A stretch of 6,083 nt of DNA, taken from Pseudonocardiales bacterium (GTDB taxonomy: Bacteria; Actinomycetota; Actinomycetes; Mycobacteriales; Jatrophihabitantaceae). Positions 1 through 5,393 of this stretch are shown piece by piece (within the stretch, counting starts at the first letter, position 1; every line of letters starts with the position of its first letter). The notes beneath the pieces were generated by a model that worked only from the letters and a program-made list of their open reading frames with translations, was not told where the DNA came from and made no database searches. The position numbers and the translations under genes are program-made. Where the stretch lies: the NCBI GenBank assembly GCA_030840415.1, contig JAVEEO010000076.1:1-6083 (forward strand), in the 5' to 3' direction.

Positions 1-31
1 GCGCGAGGACGACCAGCCAGGTGTAGGTCAT
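1..31 (-). CDS. crtYd: Lycopene cyclase subunit CrtYd, N-terminal start only (runs off the left edge)
   Basis: Only the first ten codons are visible, reading MTYTWLVVLA on the minus strand from the ATG at 31-29. The MTYTWL opening followed by a hydrophobic run is what I recall for the second half of heterodimeric actinobacterial lycopene cyclases, whose first transmembrane helix begins at once. The ATG overlaps the TGA of the upstream gene in an ATGA arrangement, so the two are probably translationally coupled and made in equal amounts. CrtYc and CrtYd together cyclise the ends of lycopene in the membrane. The assignment rests on ten residues plus the neighbour. The overlap makes a start here very likely; the exact family is an inference. 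Confidence 0.7.
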   Translation of the reverse strand, partial: MTYTWLVVLA

Positions 32-399
32 CGTGCTGGGCTTTCCGGGTCAGCTGGATCAGCCGGGTCGGGTGGCTCATCGCCGATCAGCCAGCCGGGC
101 CGGCGGCGGGCGACCGCCTCCAGGGTCAGCACGGCGCAGATCGGGATGACCACGAAGAACAGCACCTCCTCCACCGGCAGGCCGGCCAGCTCCAGTCCGG
201 TCAGGTACCGATGGTCGAAGTGCCAGTGCCCGTGCCGGACGGCGTATTCGTCCCAGGCCACCCCCAGCACCAGGCCCGGCGCGAGCGCGACGAGCAGCCG
301 GCGCCACCGGGCGTAGACCCGGACCCGCAGCAGCAGTTCCAGCGGCAAGGTGCCCAGCAGGCAGGCCGCCAGCACCGCCAGGTAACTCAGCCGGCGCAC
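28..399 (-). CDS. crtYc: Lycopene cyclase domain protein, CrtYc half
   Basis: Small integral membrane protein of about 123 residues. From the GTG at 399 it begins VRRLSYLAVL, a normal opening for this family. It has three membrane segments: the N-terminal SYLAVLAACLLG helix, LLVALAPGLVLGVAW, and the C-terminal FFVVIPICAVLTLEAV helix. The signature PVEEVLFF, with paired glutamates at the membrane face, and the GHWHFD...YLTG loop are typical of the heterodimeric bacterial and fungal-type cyclases that convert lycopene to carotene-type end groups. The C-terminus is a Pro/Asp-rich tail. It needs CrtYd, which overlaps its stop codon. The start is uncertain because a 29-bp tandem duplication covers it: TTG at 414 is in frame, and an out-of-frame ATG at 457 lies 13 nt after the preceding gene. 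No clear Shine-Dalgarno precedes GTG 399. Product family is fairly sure; the exact end group made cannot be told. Confidence 0.85.
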   Translation of the reverse strand: MRRLSYLAVLAACLLGTLPLELLLRVRVYARWRRLLVALAPGLVLGVAWDEYAVRHGHWHFDHRYLTGLELAGLPVEEVLFFVVIPICAVLTLEAVARRRPGWLIGDEPPDPADPADPESPAR

Positions 400-457
400 G
401 AGGCAGCCAGGCAACTCAGCTGACGCACGAGGCAGCCAGGCAACTCAGCTGGCGCAT
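380..457. repeat. 29-bp tandem repeat across the crtYc start
   Basis: Two complete units, 395-423 and 424-452, differ only at the last base (a versus g). A diverged partial copy (380-394, inside crtYc) and the first bases of a further copy (453-457) flank them. Read on the minus strand, each unit boundary carries a start-like codon followed by CG(C/T)C(A/G)GCTGAGTT: ATG at 457, GTG at 428 and GTG at 399. The period is not a multiple of three, so the three starts lie in three frames. The first two open 13-codon ORFs ending at TGA 418-416 and TGA 389-387; only the third reads into crtYc. This looks like duplication of the gene's own 5' end. Confidence 0.9.
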
Positions 458-470
458 CGCCGGCCGGCCA

Positions 471-809
471 TCAGAACGCCGCCGCCTGCGCCCGCCGCTT
501 GACCTCGGTGCCGCGGTTCTCGGCCAGCGCCTGCGCCGGGGTGCCCGGCAGCGAGTCGTCCGGACGCAGCAGCCAGTCGATGATCTCGGGGTCGGAGTAC
601 CCGCCGTCGCGCAGCAGGGTGATCACCGACGGCAGCGCCTTGAGCACCACACCGCCGGCCACGAAGGCACGCGGCAGCACCCGGCGGCCGGCCTCGTCGG
701 TGGTCACCACCAGCTGGCCGTCCTTGATCAGCTGGTGCACCTTGGTGATCGGCAGCGCGAGCAACTCGGCGACGTCCGGCAGGGGCAGGAGTTCGGTCGG
801 GTCCGGCAT
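471..809 (-). CDS. Rv2175c-type winged-helix DNA-binding protein
   Basis: A 112-residue protein. Residues about 8-50 (LPLPDVAELLALPITKVHQLIKDGQLV, then a short beta hairpin ending RRVLPRAF) look like a MerR/excisionase-type winged helix. Residues about 55-85 (LPSVITLLRDGGYSDPEIIDWLLRPDDSLPG) and the C-terminal EVKRRAQAAAF match the Rv2175c C-terminal region as I remember it. In M. tuberculosis that protein binds DNA and is a substrate of PknL, encoded divergently next to it; here the kinase gene is likewise divergent, two genes away. The start is the ATG at 809, 23 nt after the previous stop; an ATG at 826 is out of frame. The protein is shorter at the N-terminus than Rv2175c, lacking most of the flexible tail that carries the reported phospho-threonine; Thr5 is the only nearby candidate. 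Family assignment is strong; regulatory targets are unknown. Confidence 0.88.
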   Translation of the reverse strand: MPDPTELLPLPDVAELLALPITKVHQLIKDGQLVVTTDEAGRRVLPRAFVAGGVVLKALPSVITLLRDGGYSDPEIIDWLLRPDDSLPGTPAQALAENRGTEVKRRAQAAAF

Positions 810-832
810 GCCAGCAAGCCTGCCATGCGGCC

Positions 833-1708
833 TCAGCGGATCCGCCAGCCGTCCCGGGACGGCTCGGGCGATGGCGAGGAGTCGGCGTCGGTCCAGGGCC
901 GGGCGGTGCGGTAGCGGGAGGCCAACTCGGCGTCGTCGCGGACGCCGGCCGGAAACGGCTGCCGGGCGATCTGGCGGCGCACCTCGTCGACGTCCAGCGG
1001 CACGGACGAGGCGGCCAGCACCACGTTGCCGAATCGGCGGCCCTTCAGCACGTCGTGCGAGCTGACCAGCACCAGCTCGCCGAACACCGCGCGCAACCCG
1101 GCCAGCACCCGTCCGAGATAGCGCAGGCCCGGTTCGTCGACCAGGTTTGCCAGGAACAAACCGTCGCCGCGCAGCACCCGCGAGACGTCGGTGAAGAACT
1201 CCAGCGTGGTCAGCGTCGCCGGCACCCGGCCGTCGGCGTAGGCATCCAGCACCACCACGTCGGCGCTGGCCTCGGCCAGCTCGGCGAGGCCGGCGCGCCC
1301 CTCGACCGGCCGGATCCGGATCCGGTGCTCGCGCGGCAACGGCAGGTGGGTACGGACCAGTTCGGTCAGCTCGGTGTCCGGCTCGAACACGATCTGCGAC
1401 GAGCCCGGCCGGTCGGCCTGCAGGTAGCGCGGCACGGTCAGGCCGCCGCCGCCGAGCTGGGTGACGGCCAGCGGGCCGGGTGGCAGAGTGGCCAGCACGC
1501 TGGCGAAGTACTGGACGTACTCGAAGTCGAGGTAGGTCGGGTCGCGCAGGTCGACATAGGACTGCCGGACGTCGTCCATCACCAGCATGGTGCCGCCCGG
1601 ATGCTCCTCGTCGGCGATCAGCTCGATCCGCGGCCGGACCGGCGGGGGCGGCTGATCCTCGCCTCCGCTCTGGCCGCGGTGTCGCCGCGAACCTCCCCGC
1701 GCTGGCAT
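833..1708 (-). CDS. Spermidine-synthase-like Rossmann-fold protein
   Basis: 291 residues. The first 25 are polar and Pro-rich, probably disordered. A short beta region (IELIADEEHPGGTMLVMDDVRQSYVDL) and a tyrosine-rich helix (YLDFEYVQYFASVL) follow, as in the N-terminal part of polyamine synthases. Then comes a SAM/dcSAM-type Rossmann core: glycine loop LGGGGLTVPRYL (residues 85-96), acidic strand end IVFEPD (E109) and VVVLDAYADG (D155). Classical spermidine synthases have GGGDGG and a DSxDP motif; neither is intact here, so aminopropyl transfer is doubtful and a methyltransferase-like or non-catalytic role is possible. Such proteins are often annotated as spermidine synthase in actinomycetes. 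It heads the leftward run with the Rv2175c-type gene 23 nt downstream. The start at 1708 is supported by a -10 box 7 nt before the ATG. Substrate unknown. Confidence 0.82.
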   Translation of the reverse strand: MPARGGSRRHRGQSGGEDQPPPPVRPRIELIADEEHPGGTMLVMDDVRQSYVDLRDPTYLDFEYVQYFASVLATLPPGPLAVTQLGGGGLTVPRYLQADRPGSSQIVFEPDTELTELVRTHLPLPREHRIRIRPVEGRAGLAELAEASADVVVLDAYADGRVPATLTTLEFFTDVSRVLRGDGLFLANLVDEPGLRYLGRVLAGLRAVFGELVLVSSHDVLKGRRFGNVVLAASSVPLDVDEVRRQIARQPFPAGVRDDAELASRYRTARPWTDADSSPSPEPSRDGWRIR

Positions 1709-1715
1709 GCCCCCA

Positions 1716-1721
1716 ACCCTA
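1716..1721 (-). promoter_or_regulatory. Leaderless -10 box for the spermidine-synthase-like gene
   Basis: On the minus strand TAGGGT is followed by seven bases and then the ATG at 1708. The TAnnnT form and the distance place the transcription start at or next to the A of the ATG, the usual layout of leaderless actinobacterial genes. No convincing -35 is seen. Confidence 0.5.
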
Positions 1722-1766
1722 CTGGCGCCGCCCGCGGCCGGCCTGCCGCGCGGCGGTGCCGGCCGG

Positions 1767-1786
1767 TTCTAGGACAGGACCTAGAA
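1767..1786. promoter_or_regulatory. 20-bp inverted repeat overlapping the kinase -10 box (candidate operator)
   Basis: TTCTAGG and CCTAGAA are perfect 7-bp arms around the six bases ACAGGA. The right arm includes the first five bases of the TAGAAT -10 box at 1782-1787, so a bound dimer would block kinase transcription. The site lies in the 85-bp gap between divergent genes. The Rv2175c-type regulator encoded in the leftward run is an obvious but unproven candidate ligand. Confidence 0.45.
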
Positions 1787-1787
1787 T
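1782..1787 (+). promoter_or_regulatory. Leaderless -10 box for the PASTA kinase gene
   Basis: TAGAAT is followed by six bases and then GTG at 1794, so transcription should begin at or within a base of the start codon. This decides the GTG start, which has no Shine-Dalgarno. The -35 region is GC-rich and not recognisable. Confidence 0.6.
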
Positions 1788-1793
1788 TGCGGG

Positions 1794-3791
1794 GTGCAAA
1801 CGGCTCCTGACCGGATCGTCGGCCGTGTGCTGGAAGGTCGCTACCGGATTCTTCACGAGCTCGCCCGGGGCGGCATGTCGACCGTGTACAGCGCATTGGA
1901 CGAGCGCCTTGACCGCCCGGTTGCGGTCAAGGTGATGTCGGCTGCGCTGTCCACCGATCCGGCGTTCGCGGACCGGTTCGCCCGCGAGGCGCGGGTGGCG
2001 GCCAGGCTCTCGCACCTGAGCGCGGTCGCGGTCTATGACCAGGGCACCGACGACGGCCACGTCTTCCTGGTGATGGAGCTGGTGACCGGCCGCACGCTGC
2101 GCGACCTGCTGCGCGAGCGCGGCGCGCTGCCGCCGGCCCTGGCGGTCTCGATCCTGGAGCCGGTGCTCGGCGCGCTGGCCGCGGCGCACCGGGCCGGCCT
2201 GGTGCACCGCGACGTCAAGCCCGAGAACATCCTGCTGGCCGACGACGGGGCGGTGAAGGTGGCCGACTTCGGCCTGGCCCGGGCCGTCGAGGCCGACCAG
2301 AGCAGCACCCGCACCGGCCTGATGATGGGCACGGTCGCCTACTGCCCGCCCGAGCAGATCTCGCGCGGCTCGGCCGATGCCCGCTCGGACGTCTACTCGG
2401 CCGGCGTGGTGCTGTTCGAGCTGCTGACCGGTGCCGCGCCCTACGCCGGCGACAGCGCGATGGCGGTGGCCTACCAGCACGTGCACTCCGACATGCCGCC
2501 GCCGTCCAGCCGGCGCCCCGGCATCCCCGCCCAGCTGGACGAGCTGGTGCTGCGGGCCACCCACCGCGATCCGGCCGGCCGGCCGCTGGATGCGGGGGCG
2601 ATGCTGGCCGAGTTGCACGACGCTCGGATCGACCTGGGCCTGCCGGTGGTCCCGGTGCCGCCCCGGCCGCACGTCCCCGCGGCCGGCGCCAGCGCCTCCG
2701 ACACCCAGCGGATCGCCCGGCTGCCCGAGGCCGGGACGGCCGCACCGGGCCCGATCACCGCCACTTCGACCACCGCGCCGCACCCGGCCCGGCCCGCCGG
2801 CGACCTGCAGCACACCACCATCCAGGAGCGGGACCGTTCCGAACCGGCGGCTGCAGGCCGGCCCGGCACCGGCGACGCAGCCGGCAGGCGCCGCCGGTCC
2901 CGGCGCCGGGGAGCCGTAGTGGTGGCGATCGTCCTGCTGCTCGGCCTGCTGACCGGGTACGGGGCCTGGTACCTGGCGGTCGGGCGCTACCACCGGGTCC
3001 CGGAGGTGGCCGGCAGCAGCCGGGCCACCGCGGTCAACCTGCTGCGCGGTGCCGGCTTCACCGTCGATCCGGCGATCGACCAGGCCTACTCCGAGACCAC
3101 GGCCGCCGGCATGGTGCTGGGCAGCGAGCCGGACGCCGGCAGCCACCTGCTCAGCGGCCACAGCGTCCGGCTGGTGATCTCGCGCGGCGCCGAGCGGTTC
3201 GTCGTTCCGCAGGTCGCCGGCCGCGACTATGCCGCCGCCCAGCAGGCCTTCGCCGGGATGCCGGTGCGGCTGGTGCGCCGCAACACCGCCGACGGCACCG
3301 GCAAGATCGCCCCGGGGCAGGTGATACGCACCGATCCCGGGCCGACCGCGAAGGTCAAGCGCGACGCGACGGTGACCGTCTACGTCTCCACCGGACCGCC
3401 GATCGTGGCGGTGCCGGACGTGGTGAACAGGAGCCAGGACGACGCCAACTCGGCCCTGACCGGCGCCGGTTTCAAGGTCGACGTCCGGCAGGACTACTCC
3501 GACACGGTGCCGGCCGGCACGGTGATCAGCCAGGACCCGGCGGCCCGGTCCTCGGTGGCCAAGTTCAGCACCGTGAACCTGGTCGTCTCCCAGGGCCCGA
3601 AGCTGGTCACGCTCCCCCAGATCCGCAACGGCACGCCGCTGATCCTGGCCCGCAACAAGCTGGAGGGCCTGCACCTCAAGGTCAAGGTCAAGCGAGCCTT
3701 CGGCGGCTTCCTCGACACCGTGGTCGGCATGGACCCGGGCGCCGGCACCCAGGTGCGAGAGGGCTCCGAGGTCGTCCTGACCGTGGTGTGA
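1794..3791 (+). CDS. pknL: Membrane Ser/Thr protein kinase with four PASTA repeats (PknL position)
   Basis: 665 residues. The kinase domain covers about 12-275. It has the Gly loop [10 protein letters not shown] (23-32), VAVK with catalytic Lys46, helix-C Glu65, HRDVKPEN (138-145, Asp140 catalytic), DFG at 158-160, activation-loop threonines 172 and 174, and PPE at 185-187; all catalytic residues are present. A Pro/Ala/Thr/Arg-rich juxtamembrane linker of about 95 residues ends in a basic cluster before one membrane helix (about 374-396). Four extracellular PASTA repeats follow (about 400-465, 466-534, 535-602, 603-665), which in this family sense muropeptides or lipid II. The kinase half resembles M. 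tuberculosis PknL ([30 protein letters not shown]), and the neighbouring regulator supports that position, but PknL lacks PASTA repeats. Likely role: linking cell-wall state to regulator phosphorylation. The gene symbol reflects gene position, not proven orthology. Confidence 0.95.
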   Translation: MQTAPDRIVGRVLEGRYRILHELARGGMSTVYSALDERLDRPVAVKVMSAALSTDPAFADRFAREARVAARLSHLSAVAVYDQGTDDGHVFLVMELVTGRTLRDLLRERGALPPALAVSILEPVLGALAAAHRAGLVHRDVKPENILLADDGAVKVADFGLARAVEADQSSTRTGLMMGTVAYCPPEQISRGSADARSDVYSAGVVLFELLTGAAPYAGDSAMAVAYQHVHSDMPPPSSRRPGIPAQLDELVLRATHRDPAGRPLDAGAMLAELHDARIDLGLPVVPVPPRPHVPAAGASASDTQRIARLPEAGTAAPGPITATSTTAPHPARPAGDLQHTTIQERDRSEPAAAGRPGTGDAAGRRRRSRRRGAVVVAIVLLLGLLTGYGAWYLAVGRYHRVPEVAGSSRATAVNLLRGAGFTVDPAIDQAYSETTAAGMVLGSEPDAGSHLLSGHSVRLVISRGAERFVVPQVAGRDYAAAQQAFAGMPVRLVRRNTADGTGKIAPGQVIRTDPGPTAKVKRDATVTVYVSTGPPIVAVPDVVNRSQDDANSALTGAGFKVDVRQDYSDTVPAGTVISQDPAARSSVAKFSTVNLVVSQGPKLVTLPQIRNGTPLILARNKLEGLHLKVKVKRAFGGFLDTVVGMDPGAGTQVREGSEVVLTVV

Positions 3792-3853
3792 GGGTGACCG
3801 GTCCGCGACCGCAACCCAGCACGTGAGCGGGAAACGGCCGGCCGACGGTGGAC

Positions 3854-3859
3854 TAGCCT
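3854..3859 (+). promoter_or_regulatory. Leaderless -10 box for the DAHP synthase gene
   Basis: TAGCCT followed by seven bases and the ATG at 3867. No Shine-Dalgarno precedes this ATG, so the box supports both the start choice and separate transcription from the kinase gene, which ends 75 bases upstream. A weak 5-bp hairpin at 3799-3811 lies in the gap and lacks a T-tract. Confidence 0.5.
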
Positions 3860-3866
3860 TGGTTGC

Positions 3867-4898
3867 ATGGTGATTGTGATGGCCGCAGCCGCGACGCAGG
3901 CCGATATCGAGGCCGTGACCAGCCACATCGAGGTGCACGGCGGGCAGGCATTCGTCAGCCGTGGCATCACCCGCACCATCATCGGTGTGGTCGGCACCGA
4001 GGCGGTGCTGGAAACCTTGGACGTCGCGGGCATGACGGGAGTCCTCGACACCAAGCGGATCACCGCCGCCTACAAGCTGGTCGCGGCCGAGAACCACACC
4101 AAGCGCAGTACCGTCCGGGTCGGCGGGGTGCCGATCGGTCCGGACACCTTCACCTTCATCGCCGGGCCGTGCGCGGTCGAGTCGCCGGATCAGGCGATGG
4201 AATCGGCGCTGATGGCCAAGCGCGCCGGTGCCACCCTGCTGCGCGGCGGCGCCTACAAGCCGCGCAGTTCCCCGTACGCCTTCCAGGGCCTGGCCGGTGC
4301 CGGCCTGAAGATCCTGGCCGAGGTCCGGCAGGAGACCGGCCTACCGTTCGTGACCGAGGTGCTGGACGTCAACGACGTCGACCTGGTCGCCGAGTACGCC
4401 GACATGCTGCAGATCGGCACCCGCAACATGCAGAACTTCGGCCTGCTGCAGGCGGTGGGCAGCGTCGGCAAGCCGATCATGATCAAGCGCGGACTGTCGG
4501 CCACCTACGAGGAATGGCTGATGGCCGCCGAGTACGTCGCGCAGCGCGGCAACCTCGACATCGTGCTGTGCGAACGGGGCATCCGCTCGTTCGAGCCGAC
4601 CATCCGCAACCTGCTCGACGTCTCGGCGGTGCCGATGATGCAGCTGCTGTCGCACCTGCCGATCATCGTCGACCCCTCGCACTCGGCCGGCCGGCGCGAC
4701 CTGGTGGTTCCGCTGGCCCGGGCCGGCATCGCGGCCGGCGCCGACGGGGTGATGGTCGACGTGCACCCGCACCCCGAGCAGGCCCTGGTGGACGGCGCGC
4801 AGGCCCTGCACGGCGCGTCGCTGGACGAGCTGGCCGATATCGTCATGACGCTGCCCGCGCTGCTCGGCCGGACCTCGGCGGCCTACCAGGCCGGCTGA
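3867..4898 (+). CDS. aroF: 3-deoxy-7-phosphoheptulonate (DAHP) synthase, type I-beta
   Basis: Condenses phosphoenolpyruvate with erythrose 4-phosphate, the first step of aromatic amino acid synthesis, in the cytoplasm. 343 residues, normal length. Residues 1-70 form the ferredoxin/ACT-like domain (MVIVM opening, GGQAFVSRGITRTIIGVVG) that gives feedback control in the Thermotoga-type enzyme. The TIM barrel follows, with GPCAVES (100-106, metal ligand Cys102), KPRSSPYAFQGL (131-142, phosphate binding), LIMIKRGL-type strand PIMIKRGLSATYEEW, and DPSHSAGRRD (His272). Numbering happens to match the Thermotoga maritima enzyme as I recall it. At position 298, where that enzyme has the metal ligand Glu, this protein has Asp (MVDVHPHPE); Asp309 is kept. 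The ATG at 3867 fits the usual MVxVM start and lies seven bases after a -10 box. Many actinomycetes have a type II enzyme near this kinase. Identification is secure; regulation by Tyr/Phe is inferred. Confidence 0.95.
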   Translation: MVIVMAAAATQADIEAVTSHIEVHGGQAFVSRGITRTIIGVVGTEAVLETLDVAGMTGVLDTKRITAAYKLVAAENHTKRSTVRVGGVPIGPDTFTFIAGPCAVESPDQAMESALMAKRAGATLLRGGAYKPRSSPYAFQGLAGAGLKILAEVRQETGLPFVTEVLDVNDVDLVAEYADMLQIGTRNMQNFGLLQAVGSVGKPIMIKRGLSATYEEWLMAAEYVAQRGNLDIVLCERGIRSFEPTIRNLLDVSAVPMMQLLSHLPIIVDPSHSAGRRDLVVPLARAGIAAGADGVMVDVHPHPEQALVDGAQALHGASLDELADIVMTLPALLGRTSAAYQAG

Positions 4899-4905
4899 GC
4901 ACCGC

Positions 4906-4911
4906 TAGAGT
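4906..4911 (+). promoter_or_regulatory. -10 box for the small acidic protein transcript
   Basis: TAGAGT lies eight bases after the DAHP synthase stop. Transcription should start near 4917-4919, which coincides with a GTG, so the transcript either opens with a leaderless leader ORF or has a leader of about 60 bases before the ATG at 4979. No recognisable -35. Confidence 0.45.
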
Positions 4912-4916
4912 CGGGC

Positions 4917-4982
4917 GTGCGGCCAACAGCGGCCCGCCGCCGGTCCGAAGGGCCGGCCCGGTCCCTTCGGAGGCGATCATGA
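4917..4982 (+). CDS. Possible 21-codon arginine-rich leader ORF
   Basis: GTG at 4917 sits five bases after the TAGAGT box and opens 21 codons ending in a TGA at 4980-4982 that overlaps the ATG of the next gene (ATGA). Eight of 21 residues are Arg, including a late CGG-AGG-CGA run of three codons, two of them (AGG, CGA) uncommon in GC-rich actinomycetes. The ORF runs through the hairpin at 4944-4971. Chance Arg-rich frames are common in such GC-rich DNA, so this is a candidate only; the promoter spacing and the ATGA overlap are what raise it above noise. Confidence 0.3.
   Translation: MRPTAARRRSEGPARSLRRRS
4944..4971 (+). promoter_or_regulatory. 9-bp hairpin overlapping the Shine-Dalgarno of the small acidic protein
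   Basis: TCCGAAGGG (4944-4952) and CCCTTCGGA (4963-4971) are perfectly complementary around a 10-base loop. The 3' arm contains the first three bases of the GGAGG Shine-Dalgarno (4969-4973) that stands five bases before the ATG at 4979, so folding would hinder initiation. There is no T-tract, making a terminator unlikely. Confidence 0.5.
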
Positions 4983-5191
4983 CCAACCCGCTCGACGACG
5001 AGGTCTACGGCGACAAGCGAGTCGACAACGAGAACGCCACCGGAAACGGAAATCCCGGCAAGCCGCAGTCGGACTACCAGCAGTTCGACGACGACCAGCC
5101 GGCACCGGACCCGGGAGACTTCGAGGGCACCGACCAGCCGGTCGTCCCCGGCACCGTGGTGCCGACCGATTCGGACGACCGGCCGAGCTAG
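4979..5191 (+). CDS. Small acidic, disordered hypothetical protein
   Basis: 70 residues opening MTNPLDDEVYGDKRVDNENA. It is rich in Asp, Pro, Gly, Asn and Gln, with almost no long hydrophobic run, no cysteine and no signal peptide, so it is probably cytoplasmic and intrinsically disordered. A textbook GGAGG lies five bases before the ATG, and the gene is preceded by its own -10 box, a hairpin and a possible leader ORF. It lies 80 bases after the DAHP synthase. I do not recognise the family. Strong initiation signals support it being real, and the charge pattern (D/E scattered, few K/R after residue 30) suggests an interaction or kinase-substrate tail rather than an enzyme; several Ser/Thr near the C-terminus (TVVPTDSDD) would suit acidic-context phosphorylation, which is speculation. 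Confidence 0.72.
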   Translation: MTNPLDDEVYGDKRVDNENATGNGNPGKPQSDYQQFDDDQPAPDPGDFEGTDQPVVPGTVVPTDSDDRPS

Positions 5192-5253
5192 CCCCGCACG
5201 CGCCTGCGGCTCACTTCACCCGGGCTGCCGACCGGCACGAGTGTTCGCCCGCC

Positions 5254-5393
5254 TCAGGCGTTGGCGTAGCCCGGGATCCGATCTCTGATCCTCTGCAACT
5301 CGGCCTCGTCAGAGACGCCCCGAGGTAGCGGACCTTGCCGGCCTTGACCAGGTCGTGCAGGGCTTCCAGGGTCTCCTCGAGCGGGTCGATCAC
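5254..5393 (-). pseudogene. Aldo/keto reductase remnant, internal fragment with frameshift
   Basis: Read leftward from 5393, [26 protein letters not shown] is the mid-protein segment of aldo/keto reductases (usually [28 protein letters not shown]), where the catalytic barrel's fourth to fifth strands lie. The N-terminal half, with the Asp/Tyr/Lys catalytic residues, is missing. After RYLG the frame shifts by one base in a GGGG run; the alternative frame continues GVSDEAELQRIRDRIPGYANA and stops at 5256-5254. Whether that tail is reductase or another sequence I cannot tell. No start codon with a ribosome site exists at the broken end. The abrupt boundary at about 5394 coincides with the start of the TetR remnant on the other strand. 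Confidence 0.6.

Noticed and set aside
380..457. CRISPR array
   Set aside because: The 29-bp units are directly tandem without spacers and derive from the crtYc start.
499..1065. Plus-strand open frame opposite the regulator and spermidine-synthase-like genes
   Set aside because: Ser/Arg-rich low-complexity product, no ribosome site, and both genes on the other strand match known families.
1735..1766. GC-only palindromes in the divergent region, such as GCCGCGCGGC
   Set aside because: Short symmetric G/C runs are expected by chance at this base composition; only the TTCTAGG/CCTAGAA pair stands out.
3792..3853. Terminator between the kinase and DAHP synthase
   Set aside because: Only a 5-bp stem with a 3-base loop (3799-3811) and no T-tract; too weak to call.
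1719..4097. Very long open frame (about 790 codons) on the minus strand opposite the kinase and DAHP synthase
   Set aside because: It is antisense to two secure genes; its translation is His/Gly/Ala/Arg-rich with no domain, the usual shadow of GC-rich coding DNA.
3863..5191. Open frame of about 440 codons on the plus strand covering the DAHP synthase in another frame
   Set aside because: Most of it is an Arg/Gly-rich shadow of the DAHP synthase. Only its last 70 codons, from the GGAGG-preceded ATG at 4979, are a credible gene.
5192..5253. Terminator after the small acidic protein
   Set aside because: No stem of useful length followed by T residues could be found.
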